Assembly (NCBI GenBank): GCA_021030915.1
Contig: JAGEMR010000034.1
Span: forward strand, 62,001-126,000
DNA: 64,000 nt
From: Astrothelium macrocarpum
Lineage: Eukaryota; Ascomycota; Dothideomycetes; Trypetheliales; Trypetheliaceae
Direction: 5' to 3'
Made by a program: the position numbers and the translations under genes. The stretch's first letter is position 1; every line of letters begins with the position of its first letter. This document shows positions 1-12,667 of this stretch, in pieces. The notes under the pieces are model-generated. The model was given only the letters and a program-made list of their open reading frames with translations, was not told the origin of the DNA and did no database searches.

Positions 1-804
1 CGGGCCGTAGGATTCAGGTATATGCGGCTTGTGCGGGAGCTCGCCATTTCCAGTTGTTTGAAGATCACATGAGTCTCCGACAAAAACGATAGACTGATCT
101 TGAAGAGGATTGATGACACAAGCTGTCAAAACCGGTTAAGTCTCCCAGGATTTCGGGCATTTCGACATCGATTTTAGTCTTAATCAGCTATCTCAACATC
201 TTCGCATCAATGGAGTTCTTCGGGCCCCTCATGAATGCTGTTGAGATGCGATTGGGTTGTGCTTGTGTCAAGACTCTGCTCCATGAGGTCTGTCCATTCT
301 GTTCTTGAGTCCGTGCACTCCAGTAAAATATCGCCATTCTGCAGCACCAGGCAGGGACTGGCTCCGTGACGATCAAGGCCACGGCCAACGGAAGATATTT
401 ATCGTCTTTTTCCGCTCAATTTCGCAAAGACATACCAGTCGAATCACCGCTATTGCCTTCATTTCACATTGATTTTACAAGCATGCAATGCGACCCAGTA
501 TATCGTCCCTTTCCAACACTCTCGGTTGGGTTGTACTTATCATCTGTTCGTGTATTTTCAATGAGATGAAATTTGGAATAGCTGTTTATCCATCTCTCCA
601 TGAATATGTTTATTCTTGCATTTCAAATCTCTGACAAGTTATCAATGTTGCCTGCGCTCAATGTATTCAGAAGGGTGCCACTGTTCTATAATCTATTCCC
701 CATCCTCTCTCAAGGACTTGAATTCTCCAAGCTGCGACCATTTCTATCACATGTTCAATATGCTGGAACTCTAGTTACATAATGAATATAAGATCTTCTG
801 TGGT
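1..804. other. Left edge, no supported gene
   Basis: Only short open frames occur on either strand. None shows a recognisable domain or a coherent splice pattern. I see no RNA gene or repeat here. The tail of a gene lying outside the window cannot be excluded. Confidence 0.5.
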
Positions 805-2025
805 CTACTGGGGAACGAAACTCTCATGATTCGACATAACATGATACCTACCCGATTGGGAGGCGTGTCGGTTAAAAGAAGACTCGGGTCGTTGCAAGCC
901 ATGCTCAAGTTCCGTGGTTTTGCGACTGGGTGGGGCCATTATTTGGTCCAGTTCATGAGACACAGCTGTACCAAAGGGCGTCGACGTGGAAATATCGAGC
1001 GAGCCACCCGGCCTGGTTGACTGAAGGAGTAAATCGTTGTGCTCACGATATTTCTTAATCCTCGGTAATGGAATTCTACTGAATCCACGAATGCCTTCAC
1101 TAGAAGACGAGTTGGTGTCAAGTCTGAAGATACGTGGCACCATGGGAAGACAGCAGACTATGAGACTACTTGCGACCTCGGCAGCCGCCCATAAACAGAC
1201 CGGAACAAGAGCCCAGGTGACGTCTGTATTTCCAAGACCTTTGATACTCTCAACGAGACGCATAACACTAGAAATACAGGCACTTTGCGAATCGAGTTAG
1301 ATCTTCTAGTAGCAGCGGTAGCGTGTGGCGCCTTACAAGAGACCAGTTGCAAATACGAAGGAGACACCGAACTTCCTCCGTGAGTCCATTTGCAACTTTA
1401 ATACCCATGTGATTGGTAAAGTTAATATGAGGAAATCATCAACGACATTAATCACAGCAGTGGCGACAAATGTTCGGTTAATATTCACGCAATGTCCTGG
1501 TAGAGAATCCCCCCAAATCTTTTCGCGAGGTATGCATACGAAGATTTCGATGAACAACAGAACAGTGTAGAACACACTGTTGGCTACGATGAGCCCTTGC
1601 AAGATCCACCATCTCCAGGAAATCCTCAGGGGAGCGAAAAGCTCAAGTAGCTGCATCAACACCGCCATCTTTGTGAACAAAATTGCAGGCATGTAGAGTA
1701 TTTGAGTAATATTGAGGATCTCTGAGAATTTCGTGATCATGGACCGATGCAAGTCATAGGCGTGAACACCGAAGCCATATCTGAGTGCGTAAAGGTCGGG
1801 AGATATATGAGCTAAGAAGCAGCCCCAGGCCAGCACACAGACATTGTCGGTGAAGTTCCAAGTGGCAAGGAGAAAGTATCGAACATAGGCTCGAAGTGGG
1901 ACGATTATTGCGGACAATATTAGTAGTGTCACCAAAGAAGCCACTATGACGGGTTGTTTCGTGTTTTCGGGGTTATTGAAATTTGACGTCACGCCCGGAG
2001 GTGGAGGTAATGCAGGTGAGTCCAT
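805..2025 (-). CDS. Fungal rhodopsin-domain (PTH11-like) integral membrane protein
   Basis: Two exons, 2025-1337 and 1267-805, joined across a 69-nt intron (GTAAGG..CTAG), give 383 aa. Exon 1 ends ..FATGLF and exon 2 resumes with VMRLVESIKGLGNTDVTW, so the join restores a conserved transmembrane segment. The protein shows about seven hydrophobic helices, starting near residues 25-45. It contains the family's aromatic/proline pattern and the late motif 'DVTWALVPVCLWAAAEV..IVCCLP', typical of the fungal rhodopsin-domain family of plasma-membrane proteins. The C-terminal 100 residues are polar and probably cytosolic. Some relatives are G-protein-coupled-receptor-like, but ligand and signalling role are unknown here. 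Length is usual for the family (350-400 aa). Confidence 0.88.
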
Positions 2026-3916
2026 CTCGAAATCTCATGAGCTTGGTGGTGCACGTGATTGAGAGGAAAATTCTACTCATTCAAAAGACAATGGTAGAGC
2101 TTTTAAGCAAAAAGACTAAAAATCAGTGGACAACCAACTTCTTTCGTGAAACCTCAGCTAGAAAGCCGTAAACCAATGACGTGAAAGACCTCAATTAGGG
2201 CTATGTAGATACGATGCTGCCCTGCTATCATCGGTTCAAAGGGCTTGTAGATAGATTAACTCACATTTACACCAGAAACTATACACGGTAACACGGAAAC
2301 ATTCCCCTCAAGGCGAAGGACGAACCAAATGGTGTCTGGCCCGCATGGCATTTCAAGACTTCAGCTCTCTCCCATCATCTGCTTGGCGCTCGTATGAGGA
2401 GAGCACGCTGCAAATGGTCCTGGGCGCTTCGTCATTCCGGGATATTCACATCTCAAGACCATGACTGGTAACCGAATAGATTGCAGCTCGTGTACGGGCA
2501 TGACAGGAAAGTGAATGCATGCACACATCCTTGCAGACCAGATCTCCAGCACGCATGTCGATGTGTGGTATGGATGCCCGCGGAATCTTAAGCCATGGCA
2601 CAGAAAGGCAATGAAGCTAAAGAGTGGTAAGGAGGTTTCTTCTGCGAAAGTCTAACGAATCAGGTCCATCCCGAAGCCATGGCGATGGAGCAGGCTTGAA
2701 AATCGGAATAAACTCATTCACTGCCACACAGCGATGAGAAAACAAGGGTTGGCGGTGTATGCTGCGCTTCCTGGGTTTCAGACCAAGATCTTTCGGCGTT
2801 CAGTTCTCGTCCTCGTGCACCCGATGTTCATGGAACGTAAACACTGACTAAGCACTGCAGAGATCTCCGAGTTCCGCCCCGCTAAGATTTTAAGGTACGC
2901 ACGTACTTTAGTATACCTCTTCATACACAACACAGCCCCGAGCAAAATTGTGCTCTTGCTGCAACATCCCGCGGTTATCCATCTATCGATTACGTGATGT
3001 TTCATGTCAGCACGGAATGCGCTCGGTCCGACGGCATTGGATGTCTCGAGAATGGGAAAGCTATGCTAGAGCAGCCGCCCTGAGTTTGCTGTTTTAACCT
3101 AATCAAGGTAGGGAGTTGTTAAAAGAGCTAAAACCAACAAATGGACATATTGTACACCGGTGGTTCCGAATCTAAAAATAAACTTCTCCTCCCCATCACC
3201 TCTGCGTATATGACTCTACTCGAAAACCACACGATCTCAGCTTCATGTTGAATTTTGGCTCTATTCATTTCTGTCCGATCCAATTCCAATAGTGCGAAAA
3301 GAGGCGCTGAAGAGGCGCCGTTTGACCGAAGCTTTGAGCCTTGATCTGTTTCAAAGACCAGGTGAGCTGAACTGCTTGCATAATCGATAGAGATCCGAGT
3401 TCGCATTGTTTCCACTAATACGTGTACTTCGGCCGAGCACCTTTTGGATATTGCATGCTGTAAGATGATCGGGAAATAAATCTGTTGCCTGGATTGTGAT
3501 CTGGTTTTTACGACGATATCTCAAAGCATGATTGCTGCGATCTGGGATTCTAGCTTGATCGAAAGCACTAATTACCGCCACTTTCTCAGCTGTTGGGAGG
3601 CCGCAGTTCCCCACACTGTCAAGTAGTAATCACATCAGGCATTCACATTAGCTGACAGTATCTGTTCATTTGCTAGAAACAGCTCTGATCGCGTACCGCT
3701 TTCCTGACGCCACATCGTACGGTTGCTGAATGCATCCGCGCCAATCTGGTCAGCCGCTGTTTGATACATCAATAATTTGGCCACTCATGCAGCTTGTACC
3801 TACCTTCTGAGCCGTACTCCGAGAAGAAATATTGAGAAGCCTTGTCAGAGCACCGTTCGCAAAGAACCTTAACTGAATATCAATTTCATTCCCGAGCGAA
3901 AGGTTTATTTACAGCA
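2026..3916. other. Intergenic region, 1.9 kb
   Basis: It lies between the divergently transcribed rhodopsin-like and GMC genes and must hold both promoters. Minus-strand open frames at about 3128-3614 have no recognisable domain. I see no repeat or RNA gene. Confidence 0.45.
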
Positions 3917-5839
3917 ATGCAGACTGATCATGAGTACGATTATATTATCTGTGGGCAAGTAGACATTCTAGAAAAAGGTCTTTGGTGATCGAGAATTCAC
4001 AAATAGTAGAGGAGGTACAGCTGGGTGCGTCCTTACTAGTCGCCTTGCCGAAACTAGTCGAGACAGGATTCTCCTCATTGAAGCAGGCGGCGAGAAAGAA
4101 AATGTGTCGGCTTCGGCAATCCCAGCCGCTCTTGGGCAGATTTTCGGGAGCATGGACGATTGGAACATCAAAGGCGAACCTTGCATTCAGCTCGATGGCC
4201 GCCAATCGGACCTGACCCGCGGAAAGTATCGAGCGAATCTCTCGCTTCTTTTTCGGTGCTGAACTGGGGTAGGTTCCTCGGAGGTTCGAGCGGAGCGAAC
4301 GGCACCCTCTGTATACGTGGAAATCATCAAGATATTGATGACTGGGGGATCGAAGGTTGGAGCGGGGAGGAGCTTTTCAAGTACATGTCAAAGGTAGACA
4401 ATCCTGAATGTGTAGTAAACCGAGACATCAATTCTGAGCAAGATTAGAGCGAAGATTTTCACAACAAGGCTTGGTTTAAAGCCAATGAGAAGGCTCATGG
4501 CTATGGAGGACCTCTTATTACAGCTCCTCACGACCCAGCGCCAATATCCAAGCTGGTTCTTGAGTCTTATCAATCAAAGGGTATACCGTTCGTTTCTGAT
4601 GTTTTTACGACCGGAGAATCGCCTCATGCCTGTTCACACACTGTCCGCACCATTTTTGAAGGATTAAGGACCACCTCAGCAGATTTCCTAACGAAACGAC
4701 AAAGCAACGTTCAAATTTTATACAGGTCGTACGTAGATCAATTGGTCTTCCAAGAAAAAGGTGACGCCCTACAAGTCGCTGGTGTCAAGGTTGAGATTGA
4801 GAAAGGGCGCCAGACATTTTATGCCAAAAAGGAGGTAATCTTGACCGCTGGCGCTTACGGAAGCCCAGCAATCCTTCTTCGATCTGGCATTGGACCAAAG
4901 GAAGAACTTACAAAGCAGGATATCCCACTGAGCGTTAATTTGCCTGGAGTCGGGAAGAACTTGGTGGATCATCCGGTAATAAGATATGTTAAATAGAGAA
5001 AACACTGGTTTTGCTGACGAGACTAGGTTGTACTGACTTATTATGAAGTTAATAACCCTGGTATTACTACTGATTACCTCCTTTGGCACGAAGGGGCCAG
5101 AGAAAGGTCAATGACGCAATACAATAACGACCGGACAGGATTTATGTCTCAATTCCCTTTTGGCGTGTTCGCATTTGCGCGCTTAGACGAAAGACTCCAA
5201 GATTCTGCACTTTGGCGAAACGCGAAATGCGAAAATGGCCGTGATCCAATGGGTCTTACCAAAACCCAGCCACATGTTGAATTTTGGAATACCGAGTGTT
5301 ATTTTCCGAAATCCACGCGTAACGATCTTACAAGCAACAACAAGCATGCTTTTGCTATGGTCACCGAGCTCTTCGCACAAAGGTCGCGTGGCGAGGTTAC
5401 AATTCGCACTCGCGATGCAAGACAAAATCCTGTTGTTGATCATAACTACTTTAGCGACCCTCTGGATATCCTCGTGCTGTCAGAGGCATGCCGTCTGGCC
5501 AACGAGATTGCTATCGAAGGAGCGGGCACCAAGGATTTGATCGCAGGTTCTTGGCCGGCACATCTCACTCACCATACGTATAAATCTCGAGACGAATGGG
5601 TGCCGGAGATACGAAAGGAAGCCGATACCTGCTATCATCCCGCTGGTACTTGCAAGATGGGTAATGATGATGATCCTATGGTAGTAGTAGACGCAGAACT
5701 TAAGGTTCGTGGTGTCTCAGGACTCCGGGTGGTAGACGCATCGATAATGCCAACCCTAGTATGCGGACATCCTCAGATGGCCGTTTACGGTATTGCAGAG
5801 AAAGCTGCCGACATGATCAAGGCTGCGCGGGAGAAGTAG
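3917..5839 (+). CDS. GMC-family FAD-dependent oxidoreductase (choline dehydrogenase/alcohol oxidase type)
   Basis: Five exons (3917-3954, 4010-4225, 4273-4393, 4448-4975, 5027-5839) give 571 aa, the usual GMC length. Exon joins rebuild the FAD-binding start YDYIICGGGTAGCVLTSRLA, followed by ILLIEAGG. They also rebuild GMC signature 1 (GKFLGGSSGANGTLCIRG) and signature 2 (GAYGSPAILLRSGIGP). The C-terminal catalytic region has CYHPAGTCKMG with the active-site His, and GHPQMAVYGIAEKAADMI, where the second catalytic position is His. The first intron appears to use a GC donor (GCAAGT, 3955); only this donor restores GGGTAG. There is no signal peptide, so it is probably intracellular. The enzyme oxidises an alcohol-type substrate with FAD, but the substrate cannot be named. 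No biosynthetic cluster partner is adjacent. Confidence 0.92.
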
Positions 5840-6391
5840 CAGTTCAGAGAAGATCATTCATTCTATTCAATGATAGTCGCACACTCGTGACTGCCAAGCT
5901 CGAAATGCATGGTTTTAGTGGGATTGATGATGATTTCAGCAAGTCCCACGACAGCGAAACGGTGTCATCAGTTATTGCTTGTAAAGTACAAACGTTCTGG
6001 TGTCTGTTGTAAAATGCTCTAGTGTTATCTCAAAACCATGAGGTCGCAGATTCGGCCAAACATGTTTGAGCTCCATCGATAAGCCAAAGTCACAGCTCCT
6101 TTGATAGGTACTTTCACGACTTTTCATTGAGCGGGAATCCTCTGAAACGTCTCTGGAACGTCTGGAGTAGCTATTCACAATAGTTGCAGTGCTCAGCAAC
6201 TTTGGTCCTCCTTGATCTTATTCGGCCATTGTATTAATGTAGAAAACATAGGACGTCGAAACGTGCCGTGGCATATGCAGTAAAGCGGTGATCGATTTGA
6301 AGAAACCAATATGTGTTGCAGTTTGGAAGCCCTTAAGCCAATCAGTCCAAAATGCGTGGTGAAAAGATCATACTTTCCCATGTGCTTATTG
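5840..6391. other. Intergenic region between convergent genes
   Basis: It lies between the 3' ends of the GMC gene and the NLR-type gene. No coding signal is recognised, and it probably contains both 3' untranslated regions. Confidence 0.5.
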
Positions 6392-9300
6392 TTAGTCTTT
6401 AGAAGGTAAGGTTGCATTTCTCTGATTAGGTAGCTTCTGTCGAAGCCCCATTTTTATCTGTGTGGGTTTTGGTACTCTTGGTATGCTGTGTCTCCGGCGT
6501 GTAAACCTCATCTTATCTAACGAAAATGTCGAGACATCGGTGTCCGAATCACAAAGTCTGGCTTCCATAGTGTGATCAACGGCGTCAGGAAGTTCTGCAT
6601 ACAACGAATTTCGGCTCCCAAGGTCGGACATCTCCGGGCGAGTTGAGTTGTGCAATGAAACTGTCGACCAGTTTTGATCATCAATGGAGGCTGGATCCTT
6701 ACTGCTGTTATTGTGCATTTCAGAAAGAGGCTCCTCTATGTTGTTCTCGTAGGTGGACTGAGCTGTTGGTCCTTCTCTACGGCTATCTGTAGGCTCGAAT
6801 GTGTCCCTGGGAGACATTATAAATGGATCCAATGGTAGTGGCGCCGGGGCACCGGCGTATAAAAGCAGTCGAACCATGTCAGTATCAATTTTGGGGCTCA
6901 ACATTGCTGCGTCCAGCGGAAAACCGAATTCTGGTGAGTAGAGGTTGATCTTTGCACCGAATTCCATGAGATCTTTGGCTAAGACATGACATCCATGGAA
7001 ACAGGCTAAATGCAACGGCGTCGACCCTGCGTGATTTTGCTGATCAATATTTGCAGAAGAGATCATACGCCTCCCCAGGAGTGGACTGAAGGATTGAGCA
7101 CGACAAACAATGTGCAGCGGACTCTCGTCAAAAGCGTTACAAATATTCCTGTCGGCACCATGATCAAGAAGTTTTTGGATCAGGTGATTGTGCCCGAATC
7201 TGCAGGATAGCAACAAAGGGGTCTCGTGCCCAAAATCTTCAGCATTAACATCGGCGCCAGCCTGTAGCAGTACATCCAAAAGATCCACCGAGCTAGATGG
7301 AGACGCACATGCTACATGCAAAGGGGTTCGGCCATCGATATCTCGAGCAGCAACATCTGCCCGCATCTGTAATAGGAAGTTGACGAGTTGCAAATCCCCA
7401 TCCCATAGGAGACAGACATTATGTAGTGCACTCATGCCATCTTTGTCCCGGGAGTTAATATTTGCGCCGTTCGTAATTAGCTCCTTTGCAGTCGAAACGT
7501 TACCTGCGCTAAAAGCTAATTGCAGAGCTGATCGGCCACGGCCGTTGCGTTGTTCCAGGTTTGCGCCTGCCTTTAACAATGCCCCTATGCAGATTGGACA
7601 GCCTCGTCGAGAGGCAAGATGCAAGGCAGTAAAACCCTCTAAATCTTCCAGATTGACGGTGTCCTGGGTGGCTAATGTAGAAACCAAATCATCGATGTGA
7701 GCTAGTGCAGCAAAATGAAGTGGAGATCGACCTAAAGAATCTCTAGCATGTTGAGAAAGGCCGCCCTGAATCAGATTCTTCGCGACATCCTGGAGACCTA
7801 ACGAAGCACAAAGATGGAGGCCTGTCAGATTCTTTGGAATCTTGCCAAAGTACCCATAAAAAGGAGACGTGCTATAGAATAGCCCGTAGAGATCAGAAGA
7901 GACTGCGTATCCATCCTCTGGCGGCCACGCTAAAGCTGAACTCTCTATGAGTGATCGATTGGTCAGAAACGCATCAAGTTCAGCAGCGCAGACGCGCTGA
8001 TGGTGTCTAGAGTGACAAAGCCAATGTCTAGCGGCATAGTGAAAGAATGGCAGCCTTGCACTGTCGTATCCAAGTCCATATCTATGAGAGCAAGCAAGAT
8101 TCGGATCGTATGCTATGGCTATCCGCTCCTTGAGCTGGGCCATATTTCTGAGCTGTAGGTCCTCAAAGGACGGCAAAGCTAGATCGCTCAAGGAGTGATA
8201 ATCTGGTCCAGAGGTAGTAGGTAACGACTGCAACATAGATCTGGCACTGACGCCAAAAGAAGTGGAACTGGAGTCCTCAAATTTGGTTGAGATATTCAAG
8301 AAACTAGGATCTGGCGTATCAAAGCCCCTGTTCTGCTGGCCAATCCGATCGCCGAGATCTTCATGCGGAATATGAAGTCCGCTGCTCCTGTTTGACTCTA
8401 TGAGATACGTAGGTAGTCTTTGTGCATAAAAGTCCAATAGGTAGCCATTCGGGATCAGGTTTTTTCCATTCTTAGTAACATGAGCACATTGAGTCTCCTT
8501 TCCTATAGTGTCTATGTTACGAGATGATGTAGGCACCCGCACCGATTCCAATACTTCTTTTGTTCGCGGAAATGTCAGGTATGCAAGGCAGGTCTTGGCC
8601 AGGTACACAATCGGTCCGTCATTCCATGAATTCCATAAATCATGATGTAGTCGAAAGTATTCGTATGCGGTGCTATGGACTAGGCGGACAGTGCCTGTCG
8701 TAGGATTGACACCGACAAGACCTGCTGTGAGCGAGAGAATAGCATCAATAGGAGCAACATTGTCCACGTGAAAATTTGACTCATTCGGATCGGTCGCCAG
8801 TGCTTCTTGCAGCTCTGCTATTGTGAGTGGTTGACATGCAAAGACTATCCATGCTATGAGTCTCTTCGCGAGCGTCGAGTCATGCTCACTCTGTGCAGTG
8901 ATTCTCTCGATTGCGGTCCTATATGCCAGTGGTAAAGAAGTTGAAAGATTCCCAAGAACACCCCTGATTTTATGCACAGACCTCAGTCCTTTTAGGGATT
9001 GAACATGAAGCCAAGCAAGGAGGAACCTTTGATCGATTCAGTCAACGTGACACGATTGTTGATTCAGGACTTTCGCACACTCACATCCCATTCGCAGCTT
9101 TAGTAACCTTTTCCCTAGCCAAAATCCATAAATCGTTGGATGAGGACATTTGACCCGAGAAGGTTGCTACTTAACTCGCAAGCATGAGCGCAATGTCTGC
9201 ATCTCGAGCAAGGATTTCTAAAGATTAACAGCCTTGGAAATAGTTGTTGATTTCAGGAACTGGCCGCGACATAGCAATCAATCGAATATCGCATGCGGGT

Positions 9301-11430
9301 CGCATAGCACGCAAAGTATCGATAAGTTTTAGGCAGTTGTAGCAATCGGAACATTCATCGAGTCCATCCACTATGACCATGACCTTTGCTAATTTACTAA
9401 CCATGAGCCTCAAGATTCCCTCTAAATCATCTAGAAGAGGTCCCGCGCGCTTTGAGGAGGTTTGGTATAATTCCTGCAGCTTGTTGGGCACAACGATGTC
9501 AAGTTGCACAAGCTGTTTCAAAATCGTTGCCACAATGCTCGCATGACCATGATATTCTTCATCATTGTAATCATAAAATACCGATAAAACGACGAAATCA
9601 TTGGGCATCACAAGAGAGACCAATTCCTCTGCAACGATGGCTGCAAGCATTGTCTTTCCGGCTCCAGGGATGCCAGGACAGTACAGGTCTTCACGGGAAG
9701 AGTTGAGCCATCTTTGGAACTGTCTCGACTGTGAAAACCATTGCCCTGTCCCTGGCTCACGGCGCGAAAGAAGCTCACGCCTTCTGGCGATAAAGTCTTT
9801 TGGTGACAACCAAGCCATGACTTGCTGCTTTAACTTTTCTAAACAAAGTCAGCTTCACTTGACGCAGATACAAGGAAAGTGACGGAGGTGATGAAGAAAA
9901 TAGCTTTAAGCACGCTGTTCTATTGATTGATTGGGTAGTACAGTTTCTGAGATAGATGAAGATGTAGTAGATGGCTACTGACCTCTTTGCTCCTTCAGAG
10001 CGGTTTCTTCCAGAATCTTCAATTGAACGCTCGCTTCGTCCTGTCTCTGTGCGACTTTACATCGTGTGTTAGCATCTGAAAACGCAAAGAGGCTTTTGAA
10101 ACATGGACGTATTTCGCTGCTTATTGGATGTATTGACATCATGCTTTGACAAAAAGGCTTTCTCGTTGGGTTAATTGTCGTGCAGGTCCCCGCCTAAACA
10201 GATCCAATTGTACAAGTGTGATTTGCAGATAACTCATTGCACAATGATGAAGAAATGGAAGAGACTGCCTGAAGCCATAATACACAACGTTGGAAAAAGC
10301 CCATAACGAGCGAGTTGTGTAAGTTAATGTTGCTGCTGACTTTTGAACGCGACAAATATCTGCGTCATCTTCCCAAATGGTTTCTTAGTCCTTTTGAAAC
10401 ATTCCTTATCAATGATTTTGAGAATAGAAACAGAATGCTGACCTTTCTCTATGCTTGCTTTGAGGGACTGCTGATGAGCAATATCTGCTGGTCTTACAAC
10501 TAACAGCAGCTCTTTTGCATAAGCTGCAGCAGTTGCTGCAGCAAAGCCTTGCCAGGCCTTATTTTTGTGAGAATCGGCGTAATCGCAAATGCCCCGTATG
10601 ACCATGCACGGAAACTCGTTCATGAGGCCGGCAGCCTCCATCTCCACACACAGAGCGCCGTAGAGGCTTCCAAGTTCATCCCGAGTCTTGCCATTCTTTA
10701 CCACCTGATTTCCAGAAGCAATTACACCGTGGTGCACCATGGGTTCCGTCTCTATACGTGGTTCACGTGCGACGATGCTCTGGCCTGCATTTGTCTCACA
10801 ATAACGACAGTTAGGTCCGCCAATATGATCGAAATCTGAGGCATAAAGCGTGTCATTCTGCACTCCCGGATAGCGGAATGCTGCTTTTGCTTTGCCTTCT
10901 TTAAAAAGAATTGAGTCAAGAATCTCAGAGAAATCGGATTCTCCATTCTGTCGATCCGCACTTAGAGAAACGCTTGCGCTCAGAAACACCGAGGGTGGGT
11001 TATTCAGGGAGTTTGTCTGCTTGAAGCCTTCCGCCAAAGCCTTGCCAAAATCGAATTGAACAACAGCTGGTGTTCGTCCTGACGGCCGGCAAACAACGAC
11101 ATCGCCAAGCCTAATGTCGTTCAGCTCACTTGGAATCCCGCCGCCGATTCCAACCATCAGTCCAACCCTAACATTGCTGAATGTGTTTCTCATCTGCGCG
11201 GCGCAATGAGCTGTTCGGACTGTGCCATATTCCGGTAAGCATGCAACAACCACAAGATGTTTTCCTATCCTTCCATAGGAGTACATATTATTGTCGGACC
11301 GAGGTGACTCGAGTATGCAGTCCAATCTCTCGTCGAAGGCCGCGCGTGCTGCCGCAAGCTCAACGTCCAGAGCAGTAATCCATCCAATCGTGAATTCATC
11401 TTGACGTCGGAACGGGACTTCTCTGGGCAT
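6392..11430 (-). CDS. NLR-type protein: PNP_UDP-like domain, NACHT NTPase, ankyrin repeats (frame interrupted by two TAA codons)
   Basis: Exons 11430-10443, 10054-9983, 9838-9085 and 9026-6392 keep one phase and encode about 1,480 residues. Residues 1-310 resemble a nucleoside-phosphorylase-like domain (TIGWITALDVE.., LMVGIGGGIP, IRLGDVVV, VEMEAAGLMNEFPCMVIRGICDYAD). A short helical linker follows. The NACHT domain then begins ('WLSPKDF..RRREPGTGQWF'), with Walker A GIPGAGKT and Walker B-like VMVIVDGLDECSD. Helical segments and about nine ankyrin repeats ('TPLHxACxxG') come next, then a polar tail. Such STAND proteins act in fungal self/non-self recognition and cell death. Within exon 3 two in-frame TAA codons (9227-9225 and 9173-9171) interrupt conserved NACHT sequence. 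An alternative 60-63 nt intron (donor GTTAAT) would remove both but has poor splice signals. The first intron (388 nt) is unusually long. Confidence 0.85.
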
Positions 11431-12667
11431 ACCTTGCCGAACGAGTCTTGTGGCATAGTCGATGTAGGCAATTTTGAATCAGCCGAAACACAATAGCTTC
11501 CAGTCTTTGGGGACGACAGTTCAACGCGAGGCTAACGCGCTATGACGTAGTCAGCATCTTCGACCGATCAGGATGCGCTAAGAGACAATCGCGTTCACAC
11601 CAAATTTCGCTTGTGCGCGGTCACTTCAAAAATCGCTTTTTTTAGCGCATCCCCTGGTGAACCTACAACCCGACGATCCGGTCTTAGCCTGTCTATAATT
11701 CTCCGTCACAATCCCAGATGCATAATTAAACTCCGGATTTATGCGCCTTCAAACTTGTTGTTCCATCTCCAAAGCTGATAAAATTTCTTGGAATGACCAT
11801 ATCTAGATGATAGCTTGATCTTAGTAGATGTTGTGCGAGATTCTCTCAGAACATTATTGTTGCTTCTCATGAGCTCATGAACTGATGGTAATGTCCCACC
11901 TATCGACTCGCATTTTCATGGTTTCGAATACCGACATTAGGTACAAGAATCCAGACCTGTCTCGTTAGAGCTATTTACGGAGAAACACAAATGTAAAATA
12001 AGTGATTTAGTTGAAGTCAGTCAAAGCCGCAGTTTCTAAGAAGGGCAAAGTAAGCGAGCTTCGCGAGCCCATACGGTAGCCAAAATCTTTGACACTACAT
12101 CTTGTCTATTAGACAATTGCCTCAACCTTGCAGACACTAAATCTGTGGCAGCCCCCGCGACGCCGAGGAGAATTTCGGATCTATTATCTATTGAAACCCT
12201 ATAAAGGCCCCTTGAACTAACTTGTTCAATCACATGAAGCTAATTTCAATTATCACTACCAGCTGAAGACATCTGGTTAGGTGCAGAAATTCGGAGACAC
12301 ACTACGTAGATACTTGTGTCTGCTACTTAAATGCGCAACTCTCAATAGGTTCGGTAACACATCATTACTTTTGCTAGTATGACTCTGTTACTACATAGGA
12401 TTAAATTTGTAAGTTAAGGTTAGTCGTTACGTTTTGGTACACATCGCCCAGTTTCCAGCCATTGACAGTAGAGCTATTCCCAGGCGACGTAAAATGCTAT
12501 ATACGCTGGGAGAAACATCAGCCGGTTAACATTTCGACTTCTCGTTACATTTGCTGAGAAATGAATGTAAGGCTTGCAATAATCTGTTTTCGCTTTCTGC
12601 AGCATCGATACTTTTTCTTGTGCATAGAACACACAGCATCCTTACCTGTGACCTATGTGTTGTAACT
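11431..12667. other. Intergenic region, 1.2 kb
   Basis: It lies between the two minus-strand NLR-type genes and includes the promoter of the PNP-NACHT gene and the 3' end of its neighbour. No open frame with a recognisable domain, no repeat and no RNA gene seen. Confidence 0.45.

Noticed and set aside
3128..3614. Two overlapping minus-strand frames that might be exons of one gene
   Set aside because: No recognisable motif, and I could not find an in-phase intron joining them to each other or to upstream frames.
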